From: Rhodospirillaceae bacterium
GTDB lineage: Bacteria; Pseudomonadota; Alphaproteobacteria; Rhodospirillales; Casp-alpha2
DNA length: 64,000 nt
Assembly (NCBI GenBank): GCA_002686255.1
Contig: NZAZ01000114.1
Span: forward strand, 1 to 64,000
Direction: 5' to 3'
Position numbers and translations under genes: made by a program. The notes beneath the pieces were generated by a model that made no database searches, was not told the origin of the DNA, and was given only the letters and a program-made list of their open reading frames with translations. This document shows, in pieces, positions 27,912-36,451 of this stretch (positions are counted from its first letter, which is position 1; every line of letters starts with the position of its first letter).

Positions 27912-28667
27912 ATGACCGTAATCCGATCCGTTCTGTTCAATATATTCCTTCTGTTTTTTCACCTTTTCCTGGTGGTGGGGATGCTGGTGCTTCTGCCTTT
28001 CCCCCGGCCCTGGATGCAGACGGCGGTCCGCCTTTGGACCAACGTCATGGGGGCGGGGCTGAAGCTGATCATCGGCCTGGATATCGAGGTCCGCGGCCTC
28101 GAAAACCTGCCCCAGGGCGCCGCCGTCATCGCCTGCAAGCACCTGTCGGCCTGGGACACCTTCGTTTTTTACCGGCTGGCACGCGACCCCAACTATATCC
28201 TGAAGAAGGAGCTGATGGAGATGCCCGTTTGGGGCTGGCACGCGCGCAAATGCGGCGCCATTTCCGTCGACCGCGACGGCGGCGCCGGCGCCCTCAAGCA
28301 GATGGTGCGCGACGTCGAAGACCGGTTATCGAAGGACCGCCAGGTGATCATCTTTCCCGAAGGCACCCGCGCCGCGCCCGGAACCCGTCACCCCTACCTG
28401 CCGGGAATCGCCGCCGTCTATAACAAAACCAAGGCGCCGGTGGTGCCGGTGGCGTTGAATTCGGGGCTGTTCTGGGGCCGGCGCAGTTTCCACAAAAAAC
28501 CCGGCGTGATTACCATCGAGTTCTTGGAACCGATGCCCCAGGGCCTCGACCGCCGCCGGTTCATGGACGAACTGGAAAAGAGAATCGAGACCGCCACCGA
28601 TGCCCTGATCGCCGAGGCCCGCTCCCGTTTCCCCGATACCGTCGAAGACCCCGCCGGGCCTTCCTGA
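27912..28667 (+). CDS. plsC: 1-acyl-sn-glycerol-3-phosphate acyltransferase (PlsC family)
   Basis: Makes phosphatidic acid from lysophosphatidic acid at the membrane. It is 251 residues with an N-terminal membrane helix. The catalytic HxxxxD motif is CKHLSAWDTF and the substrate-binding motif is FPEGTRAAPG. ATG 27912 is chosen because it opens the hydrophobic helix; the frame upstream overlaps the YdcF gene. It is probably the last gene of the ftsEX transcript. Here the catalytic acid is Asp, unlike the fused enzyme at 52025. Confidence 0.9.
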   Translation: MTVIRSVLFNIFLLFFHLFLVVGMLVLLPFPRPWMQTAVRLWTNVMGAGLKLIIGLDIEVRGLENLPQGAAVIACKHLSAWDTFVFYRLARDPNYILKKELMEMPVWGWHARKCGAISVDRDGGAGALKQMVRDVEDRLSKDRQVIIFPEGTRAAPGTRHPYLPGIAAVYNKTKAPVVPVALNSGLFWGRRSFHKKPGVITIEFLEPMPQGLDRRRFMDELEKRIETATDALIAEARSRFPDTVEDPAGPS

Positions 28668-29047
28668 ACCCCTTCCCGCTGCCGTTCCGACTCGTTCCGG
28701 TCCCACCGCAGGGCCCCGCCGGCAGGCGTGGTGAAAGCCCGGTCAGCCATATAATCAAAAGAAGGGTTCCCTTAAATAAACCACTTTGCCGAGAGCTTCC
28801 TTCGCGGTTTCGAAAGGGTGCAATGTCATGGTTAATTTAGCCTGAAAAAGACCGGCGATTTGGCGCTGCCGAGGGACAAGGAACGGGCTGCGGAAACGAA
28901 GCCCTTGCTGGACCATGGGGGTTGTCTGCTACATTCGGGCAATGATCGTCTGCAAGGCCTTTCCCGGGACAGCGGGAAGGGCGGCGCAAAATGGCCCCAC
29001 GAGCGTCTGGCTATACGGCTTGCGCTTCGGGACGAGGATCACCACAC
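28668..29047. other. Intergenic region between plsC and a small charged ORF
   Basis: I see no gene in these 380 bp. Short frames here lack a ribosome-binding site and have no recognisable product. The middle (28750-28850) is comparatively AT-rich. A candidate promoter is listed at 28905-28934. No terminator with a clear T-tract was found after plsC. Confidence 0.5.
28905..28934 (+). promoter_or_regulatory. Candidate promoter for the 29048 ORF and antiporter
   Basis: TTGCTG (28905-28910) and CTACAT (28929-28934) are 18 bp apart. GCTACATT around the -10 resembles the alphaproteobacterial GCTANAWC pattern. The start point would be near 28941, about 107 bp before the ORF. Confidence 0.35.
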
Positions 29048-29305
29048 GTGACGGCTCATTTTGACCAGATAATTACCGAAATGATGAAGTTAGTAAAATC
29101 GAGAGCCGAGGAAGCGTTTGCTATGTTCAATAGGCAGCAGGAGAAGGAGACCCGGAAAGAGAAGAAAAAGGTGCGCCAGGAGAAGGCGGAACACGTGGCA
29201 GGCCTGCGTGGGCTTCGCTTGGCCAAGGAAGCCGCAAAATTCATAAAGCGTCGCGTTAGCCCCAGGCTCGCCGAAATGTTCACGGACAACCGGAACCTCG
29301 TGTAA
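29048..29305 (+). CDS. Small charged hypothetical protein
   Basis: An 85-residue, strongly basic helical protein with a Lys/Glu/Arg-rich run (about 35-55) that suggests a coiled coil. I recognise no family. The start is taken at GTG 29048; an ATG pair at 29081/29084 is an alternative. It lies 13 bp before the antiporter gene on the same strand, so it may be cotranscribed. Its lower GC than the neighbours leaves some doubt that it is coding. Confidence 0.45.
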   Translation: MTAHFDQIITEMMKLVKSRAEEAFAMFNRQQEKETRKEKKKVRQEKAEHVAGLRGLRLAKEAAKFIKRRVSPRLAEMFTDNRNLV

Positions 29306-29318
29306 GCGGGTCGAGTCA

Positions 29319-30275
29319 GTGGTCGATATCTTCTTCGTCATTTCCGGACTCACGATCCTGTTGATCGCCGGCGAGGCAACCTTACGCGGCGCCATCGACC
29401 TCGCCCGCTCCCTCAACGTTTCGCCCGCTGTGATCGGCTTGACCGTGGTCGGCTTCGGTACCTCGCTGCCGGAACTCGTGGTCTGTATCGAGGCGGCGAT
29501 CGTCGGTAAGCCGGATTTCGCCGTCGGCAACGTCATCGGCTCGAACATTTCCAACACCCTGCTGATCCTCGGCGTTGGGGCGATGATCCGGCCGCTCGCC
29601 TGCGATCCACGCGCGGTGCACCGCGACGGAACGATGATGCTGGTGGCAATAGCCATCATCTTCATCCTGGGCGTCACCGGCGAGATAGTCGCCTGGCAGG
29701 GTCTGCTGTTGCTGCTGGCGTTGGCCGGATTCATGGGCTGGTCGTTTTTCATGGACCGCCGCCACCACGGGCCGGCCGCGGAACTGCACGAACGCGAGGC
29801 CGAGAACATTCCGGCGGCGCCGGCCAGCGGCGCGCGAACCTTGTTCTATGTGATCGCGGGCCTTGCCGGGCTGACCGGCGGCGCCAACCTGCTGGTCGAC
29901 GGCGCGGAAGGCATCGCGCGATCCGCCGGTGTGCCGGACTACATCATCGGCCTGACGATTCTCGCGATCGGCACCTCGCTGCCCGAGCTGTTCGCCTCGA
30001 TCTCCGCAGCGCTAAGGGGACACAGCGACCTCGCCGTCGCCAACGTGCTCGGCAGCAACATGTTCAACGTGCTCGGCATCCTCGGCGCCACCTCGCTGGT
30101 CACGACCCTCCCCTTCGCGCCGGAAATCCAGACCATCGATCTTTGGGTAATGGCGGGATCGAGCGTCGTGCTGATCCCGATCCTGATCACCGGCTGGCGC
30201 ATCGCGCGCTCCGAGGGCGCGCTGTTGCTCGCAGGCTATGCCGGCTACATCGCGAGCATCGCATACCGTCTCTAA
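29319..30275 (+). CDS. Calcium/sodium antiporter (CaCA family, YrbG-like)
   Basis: A 318-residue membrane exchanger with about ten helices in two inverted halves. Each half carries the ion-binding alpha repeat: GFGTSLPELVV with GNVIGSNISN in the first, and AIGTSLPELFAS with ANVLGSNMFN in the second. The acidic residues in both repeats are intact. It would export Ca2+ using the Na+ or proton gradient. The start is GTG 29319. It appears unlinked functionally to nrdJ downstream. Confidence 0.92.
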   Translation: MVDIFFVISGLTILLIAGEATLRGAIDLARSLNVSPAVIGLTVVGFGTSLPELVVCIEAAIVGKPDFAVGNVIGSNISNTLLILGVGAMIRPLACDPRAVHRDGTMMLVAIAIIFILGVTGEIVAWQGLLLLLALAGFMGWSFFMDRRHHGPAAELHEREAENIPAAPASGARTLFYVIAGLAGLTGGANLLVDGAEGIARSAGVPDYIIGLTILAIGTSLPELFASISAALRGHSDLAVANVLGSNMFNVLGILGATSLVTTLPFAPEIQTIDLWVMAGSSVVLIPILITGWRIARSEGALLLAGYAGYIASIAYRL

Positions 30276-30523
30276 CGGTCGGCACCTTGACATCGGGCCG
30301 CCGAAGTCATATGTTCCTTTTTTGTTCCGATGCGGTTTTGGCTGGCCGTGACATCCTTCGGCCGCTGGCTGAACAACTAACACTTTATATATCAATGGGT
30401 TAATGGTGAATTTGCCAACCGTCCGGCGGCTTTCGCCACCCGCACCCGGCTTTTGTGGACAAATCCGACGCAAGGGCTGTGAAAAACGGGCATAAGTCCC
30501 TAAATTTCAAGCGTTGTCAGGGT

Positions 30524-30552
30524 TTGAATAGGCGACCAAAAGTGAATAGAAT
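30524..30552 (+). promoter_or_regulatory. Promoter of nrdJ
   Basis: TTGAAT (30524-30529) and TAGAAT (30547-30552) are 17 bp apart, a close match to sigma70 consensus. The predicted start near 30559 gives a leader of about 110 bases. Confidence 0.55.
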
Positions 30553-30581
30553 AGTGGAAACATAACCAGAACTTTTGTTGA

Positions 30582-30599
30582 CCCCGGCCGTTTCCGGGG
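30582..30599 (+). repeat. GC hairpin in the nrdJ leader
   Basis: CCCCGG (30582-30587) and CCGGGG (30594-30599) form a 6-bp stem with a 6-base loop, about 25 bases into the predicted transcript. There is no T-tract. It may stabilise the mRNA or be incidental in GC-rich DNA. Confidence 0.35.
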
Positions 30600-30669
30600 C
30601 CAAGATTAACGGCGAACCGTCCCAGGATCCCAACGCCGTGTCGTCGGAGACGACATCCGGAATTTTTAA

Positions 30670-33045
30670 ATGACCAAGCCCGCCCACATATCGCAGCAGA
30701 TCTGGGAGATGAAATACCGCCTCAAGGGCGCCGACGGCCGGCCCGTGGACAAGACCATGGCCGACAGCTGGCGCCGGGTGGCGCGCGCCCTGGCCGAACC
30801 GGAAAAAGACTCCGTCCCGTGGCAGCAGCGCTTCTTCGAGGCGATGGAGGACTTCCGTTTCCTGCCCGCCGGCCGCATCCTGGCCGGGGCCGGGGCCAAG
30901 CGCCGGGTGACGCTGTTCAACTGTTTCGTCATGGGCGACATCCCCGACGACATGACCGGCATCTTCGAGCACCTGAAGGAAGCGGCGCTGACCATGCAGC
31001 AGGGCGGCGGCATCGGCTACGACTTCTCGTCGCTGCGGCCCAAGGGGGCCCCGGTGAACCGCGTCGGCGCCGACGCCTCCGGGCCCTTGAGCTTCATGGA
31101 CGTCTGGGACTCCATGTGCCGCACCATCATGAGCGCCGGGTCGCGCCGCGGCGCCATGATGGGGGTGTTGGCCTGCGACCACCCGGATATCGAGGCCTTC
31201 ATCGAGGCCAAGCGTGAACCGGGGCGGCTGCGCATGTTCAACCTGTCGGTGCTGATTACCGACGCCTTCATGCAGGCGGTTCGCGAGGACGCGGCGTGGG
31301 AGCTGAAATTCGACGGCGTCACGGACAGGAGCCTGCCGGCGCGCGAACTGTGGGAAACCATCATGCGGTCCACCTATGCTTATGCCGAGCCGGGGGTGGT
31401 GTTCATCGACCGCATCAACGTCCAGAACAACCTCCATTACTGCGAGACCATCCACGCCACCAACCCGTGCGGTGAGCAACCGCTGCCGCCCTACGGGGCG
31501 TGCCTTCTGGGTTCGGTCAACCTGGCGCGGCTGGTCGCCGATCCGTTCACCGGGAAGGCCCGCCTCGACGTCGGGGCCCTGGAAGACCTGGTGACGACGG
31601 CGGTCAGGATGCTGGACAACGCCATCGACGTTTCCAACTTCCCGCTGCCCGCCCAACGGCACGAAGCCACGGCCAAGCGCCGCTTAGGCGTAGGCGTGAC
31701 CGGGCTGGCCGATGCGCTGATCATGTGCGGGGCGCGCTATGGCGGCGGCAAGGCGGTGAAGCTGACCGAAAACTGGATGCGCGCCCATCAGCGCGCCGCT
31801 TATCTGGCGTCGGTGGAACTGGCCCGCGAAAAGGGGTCGTTTCCGCTTTACGACAAGGAAAAGTACTTAAGCGGAGAAACGGTGGCGAAGCTGGATAAAG
31901 ACGTCCGCGACGCCATCGCCGAGCACGGGATCCGCAACGCGTTGCTGACCTCGATCGCGCCGACGGGGACGATCTCGCTTTTGGCCGGCAACGTTTCGTC
32001 TGGGCTGGAGCCGGTGTTCAGCTTCAAATATACGCGCCGGGTGATGATGCCCGACGGCGCGCGGCGCGAGGAAGACGTCACCGATTACGCCTATCGCCTC
32101 TTCCGCCGCCAGTTCGGCGACGATGCGCCGTTGACCGACGCCTTCGTCGACGCGCAAGGGCTCACGCCCAACGACCACCTGGTGATGCAGGCGGCGGTGC
32201 AGAAATACGTCGATTCCTCGATCTCGAAGACCATCAACTGCCCCGAGGGCATCACCTTCGACGCCTTCAAGGACATCTACGCCCAGGCCTTCGATCTCGG
32301 CTGCAAGGGCTGCACCACCTACCGCCCCAATGAGATTACCGGCGCCGTGCTCGAGGTCAAGGGGGGCAAGGGGCCGAAGGGCAGGGACGCCAGCCCGGAC
32401 GAACCGGAACTGCCGCTGCAAAGCCCGGTGGTGACGGCGACGCCGAAGGACCTGGGCGACGCCGGGCCGGTGACGCGGCTGTTCCAGCCGCTGGATAGGC
32501 CTGATGATCTAAGGGGTAAAACATATAAGTTGCGCTGGCCGGAAAGCGACCATGCCATCTACATCACCTTGAACGACATCATCGACGACCAAGGCCGCAC
32601 GCGGCCGTTCGAGATTTTCATCAACTCCAAGAACACCGAGCACTATGCCTGGACGGTCGCCTTGACGCGCATGATCTCGGCCGTGTTCCGGCGCGGCGGC
32701 GACGTGTCGTTCGTGGTCGAGGAGTTGAAGGCCGTGTTCGACCCCCGCGGCGGGCAGTGGATGGGCGGGCGCTACGTGCCGTCGCTGCTGGCGGCTATCG
32801 GCGAGGTCATCGAACAGCACATGATCCTCACCGGATTCCTGGCCCGGTACGGGACCCCTATCGGCGACGACGAGGCGAAGCCGCTGAAAATAAAGGCCAT
32901 GGGCGGCGGGGACGCCGAAGTCGGCGAAGGGCCGGACCTAAGCGCCGCTCCCTTCCGGCAATGCCCGAAATGCGGTCAGGCCAGCCTGGTCCACGAGGAA
33001 GGCTGCGACAACTGCCGCTCGTGCGGCTATTCGAAGTGCGCTTAA
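30670..33045 (+). CDS. nrdJ: Adenosylcobalamin-dependent (class II) ribonucleotide reductase
   Basis: Reduces ribonucleotides to deoxyribonucleotides without needing or being inhibited by oxygen. It is 791 residues. NPCGE supplies Asn265, the thiyl radical Cys267 and Glu269. The redox pair is Cys85 (LFNCFVMG) and Cys278 (GACLLGSVN), the usual 11-residue spacing from Cys267. A C-terminal Cys-rich tail (CPKCGQ, CDNCRSCGYSKC) would reduce the active site. There is no N-terminal ATP cone and no intein. No other reductase gene is in the window. The cofactor could come from the adenosyltransferase at 13474-14040. Confidence 0.96.
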   Translation: MTKPAHISQQIWEMKYRLKGADGRPVDKTMADSWRRVARALAEPEKDSVPWQQRFFEAMEDFRFLPAGRILAGAGAKRRVTLFNCFVMGDIPDDMTGIFEHLKEAALTMQQGGGIGYDFSSLRPKGAPVNRVGADASGPLSFMDVWDSMCRTIMSAGSRRGAMMGVLACDHPDIEAFIEAKREPGRLRMFNLSVLITDAFMQAVREDAAWELKFDGVTDRSLPARELWETIMRSTYAYAEPGVVFIDRINVQNNLHYCETIHATNPCGEQPLPPYGACLLGSVNLARLVADPFTGKARLDVGALEDLVTTAVRMLDNAIDVSNFPLPAQRHEATAKRRLGVGVTGLADALIMCGARYGGGKAVKLTENWMRAHQRAAYLASVELAREKGSFPLYDKEKYLSGETVAKLDKDVRDAIAEHGIRNALLTSIAPTGTISLLAGNVSSGLEPVFSFKYTRRVMMPDGARREEDVTDYAYRLFRRQFGDDAPLTDAFVDAQGLTPNDHLVMQAAVQKYVDSSISKTINCPEGITFDAFKDIYAQAFDLGCKGCTTYRPNEITGAVLEVKGGKGPKGRDASPDEPELPLQSPVVTATPKDLGDAGPVTRLFQPLDRPDDLRGKTYKLRWPESDHAIYITLNDIIDDQGRTRPFEIFINSKNTEHYAWTVALTRMISAVFRRGGDVSFVVEELKAVFDPRGGQWMGGRYVPSLLAAIGEVIEQHMILTGFLARYGTPIGDDEAKPLKIKAMGGGDAEVGEGPDLSAAPFRQCPKCGQASLVHEEGCDNCRSCGYSKCA

Positions 33046-33048
33046 GGC

Positions 33049-33603
33049 TTAGGCAGACGCTTCCTCGGCCAGCCTGACCAGCCGGTGCAAAGGCCCGTCC
33101 GGGATGCCGAGTTCATCGAGGTGGCGGACAAGGTTCTGGACGTAATCCAGGCACGTGCCCGTCTTGCCCCGGCCCTGGAGGATCAAGCGGACGGCTTCGG
33201 CCTCGGAAAGGCGGGTGACGAATTTCTCGTGGCCGCGGTTGGCGACGAAGGTATAGGCCCGGACTTTTTTTTCTCCGCCCCCAGCCCCCGCCGGCAGCGC
33301 CACCGGCAGCCACTTGGCCACGTAGACCCGGTTGATCATTTCACGCTCGTGCAGATAGGCGATGACTTCGTCGGCGTCCTTGTCGGCGACTTTCATGGCC
33401 TGGCCCCGGCACGAACCGCCCCGGTCCAGCCCCAGGACCAGCCCCGGCTGTTCCCAGGTGCCCCGGTATTCGGTCGAATAAATGCAAAGCGCGCGGTGAT
33501 AGCCGCGCAGCAGCGCCGGCCCGACCTCGGTGTACGGGAAGTTGGGCCGCCACATCAGCGACCCGTAGCCGAAGATCCAGATATCGCCTTCGGGACGTTC
33601 CAT
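33049..33603 (-). CDS. ChaC-family gamma-glutamylcyclotransferase
   Basis: A 184-residue enzyme that degrades glutathione to 5-oxoproline and Cys-Gly. The N-terminal WIFGYGSLMWRP carries the YGSL substrate loop, and ALCIYSTEYRGT and GLVLGLDRGGSC match ChaC. The start is ATG 33603, with an AGGAG 9 bases upstream; the longer frame is not conserved. The gene is convergent with nrdJ, with 3 bp between stops, and divergent from the DUF2125 gene with 29 bp between starts. Confidence 0.88.
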   Translation of the reverse strand: MERPEGDIWIFGYGSLMWRPNFPYTEVGPALLRGYHRALCIYSTEYRGTWEQPGLVLGLDRGGSCRGQAMKVADKDADEVIAYLHEREMINRVYVAKWLPVALPAGAGGGEKKVRAYTFVANRGHEKFVTRLSEAEAVRLILQGRGKTGTCLDYVQNLVRHLDELGIPDGPLHRLVRLAEEASA

Positions 33604-33632
33604 GTAAAAGTCTCCTGACGGAAACAAAGACC

Positions 33633-34763
33633 ATGGCGGTGAAAAAGCAAACAGATATTTCACCTGCCGCTGACGCCCCGCCGCCGGGCCCGGCGGCGAA
33701 TGGGGGCGGCAAGCGGGTTTTGACGGCCTTGGCCGTGGCCGCCGCCGTTGCCCTGGTTTACGGCGGCTATTGGTCGTTCCTGGCGGCGCAGGTCGAGACC
33801 GGGGTCGAACAATGGTTCGCAGAACGCAAATCGGAAGGCCTCAAAGCCGGTTATGCATCCCTTCGGGTCGGCGGTTTTCCGTTCCAACTCGTGGCGGTGA
33901 TCGAGGCCCCTCGGCTGGCGGCGCCCCAGGGGCTTAAACCGTGGTCGTGGAAAGGCCCGGCGCTGGTGCTGAAGGCCCGGCCGTGGCGGTTGACGCGTGT
34001 AAGGCTTTCCGCCCCCGGCCGGCACCATTTTACGGTGACCCAAAAAGGCCGCACGGTGGCTTTCACCGTCGACGCCGGGGCATTGTGGTTGAAGCTCAAG
34101 CACCGGGGAGACGGAACCGGGCGCGCCATGCTGTCGGTCAGGGAGGTAACGCTTAGGGACGCCTCCGAAAAGGCCGTTGCCGGGGTGGCCGCCGCCGATT
34201 TCATCGTCGAAAGGCCGGGCCGGGCGGATGACGGCGGCGCGCCGCCGGCCCTGGATTTTCTGGCGGAGGCGGAGGGAATCTCCTATCCGGCGGCGCCGGT
34301 CCGGGGCCTGGGGCGGACGACGGCGCGGCTGGTCGTACAGGTGTCGGTGACGGGGGAGGTCGATGATGCTCTTGGGTCCGGCCAATTGGGGCCCGGGAAA
34401 TTCGGCGCCGAGGCCATGGTCCTGTGGCGGGATTCGGGCGGCACGCTGGAGGTCAAACGCTTCGCCCTCAACCACGGGCCGTTGGCGCTCGATGGCGACG
34501 GCACGCTGGCGCTCGACGTCGCCATGCGCCCTATCGGCGCGTTTTCGCTCCGGGTCAAGGGGTTCGAGGAAGCGCTCGACCGGCTCGCCGGCGCCGGCGT
34601 CATCAAGCCCCATCCGGCGGCGCTGGCGAAGACGGTGTTGAAGGCGCTGGCGCGAAAACAAGGCGTCCCCGGCAGCGGGGAATTCAAGGTCCCGCTTAGC
34701 CTTCAGGACGGGTGGCTTTATGTCGGGCCGGTACCACTGGCGAAGCTGCCGCCGATCCTCTAG
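33633..34763 (+). CDS. DUF2125 domain protein
   Basis: A 376-residue protein with a Pro/Ala-rich cytosolic N-terminus and one membrane helix (about 31-52). A long beta-rich extracytoplasmic domain matches DUF2125 (SLRVGGFPFQLVAVIEAPRL near residue 75). The family is alphaproteobacterial, of unknown function, and resembles AsmA-like envelope proteins in overall layout. It is followed after 73 bp by the exported YqgE gene. Confidence 0.75.
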   Translation: MAVKKQTDISPAADAPPPGPAANGGGKRVLTALAVAAAVALVYGGYWSFLAAQVETGVEQWFAERKSEGLKAGYASLRVGGFPFQLVAVIEAPRLAAPQGLKPWSWKGPALVLKARPWRLTRVRLSAPGRHHFTVTQKGRTVAFTVDAGALWLKLKHRGDGTGRAMLSVREVTLRDASEKAVAGVAAADFIVERPGRADDGGAPPALDFLAEAEGISYPAAPVRGLGRTTARLVVQVSVTGEVDDALGSGQLGPGKFGAEAMVLWRDSGGTLEVKRFALNHGPLALDGDGTLALDVAMRPIGAFSLRVKGFEEALDRLAGAGVIKPHPAALAKTVLKALARKQGVPGSGEFKVPLSLQDGWLYVGPVPLAKLPPIL

Positions 34764-34836
34764 CCATGACGCCGGGGCCGGGCATCTTCCCGGACAATGA
34801 TGCATTGGGCGCGGTTTCTGATATGATGGGGTGGCC

Positions 34837-35478
34837 ATGATTTGCATGATGCCCGGCCCGGTCCGCTTCCTGTTGGCAGGTCTTTGCATGTTCGCCGTCC
34901 TGACGGCCTCTTCCGTTCGGGCCGAGGGAACCCCGGCGCCCGAGGTCCGGAATTCATCTTATTTCGCCGGGCAGTTGCTGGTGGCGTCGCCGCGGATCGG
35001 CGATCCCCGCTTCGCCCGCACCGTGATCTACATGATTTCCCACGACAAGGACGGCGCCTTGGGCCTGGTGGTCAACAAGGCCTATGGTTCGGGCCCGATG
35101 GAGAAGTTCCTGAAGGGCTTCAACATCGACCCCGGCCAACTCAAGGGCGACATCCGCCTCCATTACGGCGGCCCGGTGGAACCGGGCGCCGGCTTCGTGC
35201 TCCATACCGCCGATTACCGTGGGCCGAGCACCCGCGTCGTCAACGCTACCATGGCCCTGAGCACGGAAATGAGCGTGTTTAAGGCCATCGTCGAGGGTCA
35301 CGGCCCCCGTCACAGCCTGTTCGCGCTGGGCTATTCGGGATGGGGACCGGGACAGCTGGAAAACGAAATCGCCCGCGGCGACTGGCTCAGCGCCCCGGCC
35401 GACGAAAACCTGATCTTCGACGACGACCTGAAAACCAAATGGGACCGCGCCTCGGGAAAGGCGGGGTTGAAGCTGTAG
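34837..35478 (+). CDS. YqgE/AlgH family protein with a signal peptide
   Basis: A 213-residue member of the YqgE/AlgH family (UPF0301). The family core is clear: GQLLVASPRIGDPRF, VIYMISHDKDGALGLVVNK, HYGGPVEPG and GYSGWGPGQLENEI. Unusually, the core is preceded by a Sec signal peptide (hydrophobic residues about 12-27, likely cleavage after VRA). Known homologues start directly at the core and are cytoplasmic. ATG 34837 is chosen; GTG 34831 and ATG 34846 are alternatives and all keep the signal sequence. Confidence 0.88.
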   Translation: MICMMPGPVRFLLAGLCMFAVLTASSVRAEGTPAPEVRNSSYFAGQLLVASPRIGDPRFARTVIYMISHDKDGALGLVVNKAYGSGPMEKFLKGFNIDPGQLKGDIRLHYGGPVEPGAGFVLHTADYRGPSTRVVNATMALSTEMSVFKAIVEGHGPRHSLFALGYSGWGPGQLENEIARGDWLSAPADENLIFDDDLKTKWDRASGKAGLKL

Positions 35479-35551
35479 GGTAGATTGAGGGCGGGAGAGC
35501 CTGAGGCCCCGGGACTTTAGGGTGCTGGGGGGGTACAGGGGGCCCGTTCAC

Positions 35552-36448
35552 TTAGTCCTGTTTCGCTTCGATGACGCCGCGGCGGATGCCGCGGGTGCGG
35601 GTGAAGTGGTCCTCGAGCGCCTTTTCCTCGCCGCGGCGGATGGCCCGTTGCAGCGCCGTCAGGTCTTCGGTGAAGCGGCCCAGGACCTCGAGCAGCGCGT
35701 CCTTGTTGTTCAAAAAGATATCCCGCCACATCACCGGGTCGGAAGCGGCGATACGGGTGAAGTCGCGGAAGCCCCCGGCCGCGAACTTGAACACCTCTTT
35801 TTTAAGCTCGTCCCCGAGGTCGGTGGCGGTGCCGACGATGGTATAGGCGATCAGGTGCGGCAGGTGCGAGGTCAGGGCCAGAACCTGATCGTGGTGGGCG
35901 GCATCCATGATTTCGACCGTCATCCCGGCGCGCCGCCAAAGCTCGCTCAAACGCTCGACGGCATCGGCGTCGGTTTCCGGGCCCGGGGTCAGGATGCACC
36001 ACCGGCCCTCGAACAGCTCGGCGAAGCCGGCTTCTGGGCCCGAATGCTCGGTGCCGGCGACGGGGTGCCCCGGCACCATGTAGACGCCTTCGGGCAGGTG
36101 CGGGGCGACGTCGGTAAACATGATTTCCTTGCATGAGCCGACGTCGCTGACGATGGCGCCGGATTTCAGGGCCGGGGCGATGGCCTCGGCGATCGAGCCG
36201 TAAACGCCGAGCGGCGTGCACAGGACCACCAGGTCGGCGTCTTTGGCCGCTTCGGCGGGGTTAGGGTTGACGCTGTCGGCGAAACCCAATTCCATGGCCT
36301 TGTCCAGGGTCGCCTGGGTGCGCGCGCAAACGGCTATATGGCCGGCCAGTCCTTGGCGGCGCACGACGCGGGCCAGCGACGACCCGATCAGGCCGGCGCC
36401 GATCAACGCCATGCGTGGGAACAGGATATCCTTGTCGGCGGTGCCCAT
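35552..36448 (-). CDS. tyrA: Prephenate/arogenate (cyclohexadienyl) dehydrogenase
   Basis: An NAD(P)-dependent enzyme of tyrosine synthesis, 298 residues. The Rossmann motif is MALIGAGLIGSSLARVV. Active-site residues are visible in VPGHPVAGTEHSGPEAG (His) and SHLPHLIAYT (His). It is the last of three overlapping or abutting genes, chorismate mutase, hisC-like and tyrA, a Tyr/Phe pathway operon. The start codon is 3 bp from the aminotransferase stop. Confidence 0.93.
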   Translation of the reverse strand: MGTADKDILFPRMALIGAGLIGSSLARVVRRQGLAGHIAVCARTQATLDKAMELGFADSVNPNPAEAAKDADLVVLCTPLGVYGSIAEAIAPALKSGAIVSDVGSCKEIMFTDVAPHLPEGVYMVPGHPVAGTEHSGPEAGFAELFEGRWCILTPGPETDADAVERLSELWRRAGMTVEIMDAAHHDQVLALTSHLPHLIAYTIVGTATDLGDELKKEVFKFAAGGFRDFTRIAASDPVMWRDIFLNNKDALLEVLGRFTEDLTALQRAIRRGEEKALEDHFTRTRGIRRGVIEAKQD

Positions 36449-36451
36449 CGG

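Larger units (their letters stand above)
30276..30669. other. Intergenic region upstream of nrdJ
   Basis: A 394-bp gap without a gene. It has an AT-rich patch near 30380-30415, a good promoter at 30524-30552 and a GC hairpin in the leader. I looked for a cobalamin riboswitch because the downstream enzyme uses adenosylcobalamin, but saw no B12-box-like segment. Confidence 0.5.

Noticed and set aside
30380-30395. NrdR box upstream of nrdJ
   Set aside because: Only the left half of the palindrome matches (ACACTTTATAT), and it lies about 145 bp upstream of the promoter, not overlapping it.
30276-30669. Cobalamin riboswitch upstream of nrdJ
   Set aside because: No B12-box-like segment or large conserved fold was visible in the gap. 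A covariance-model search would settle it.
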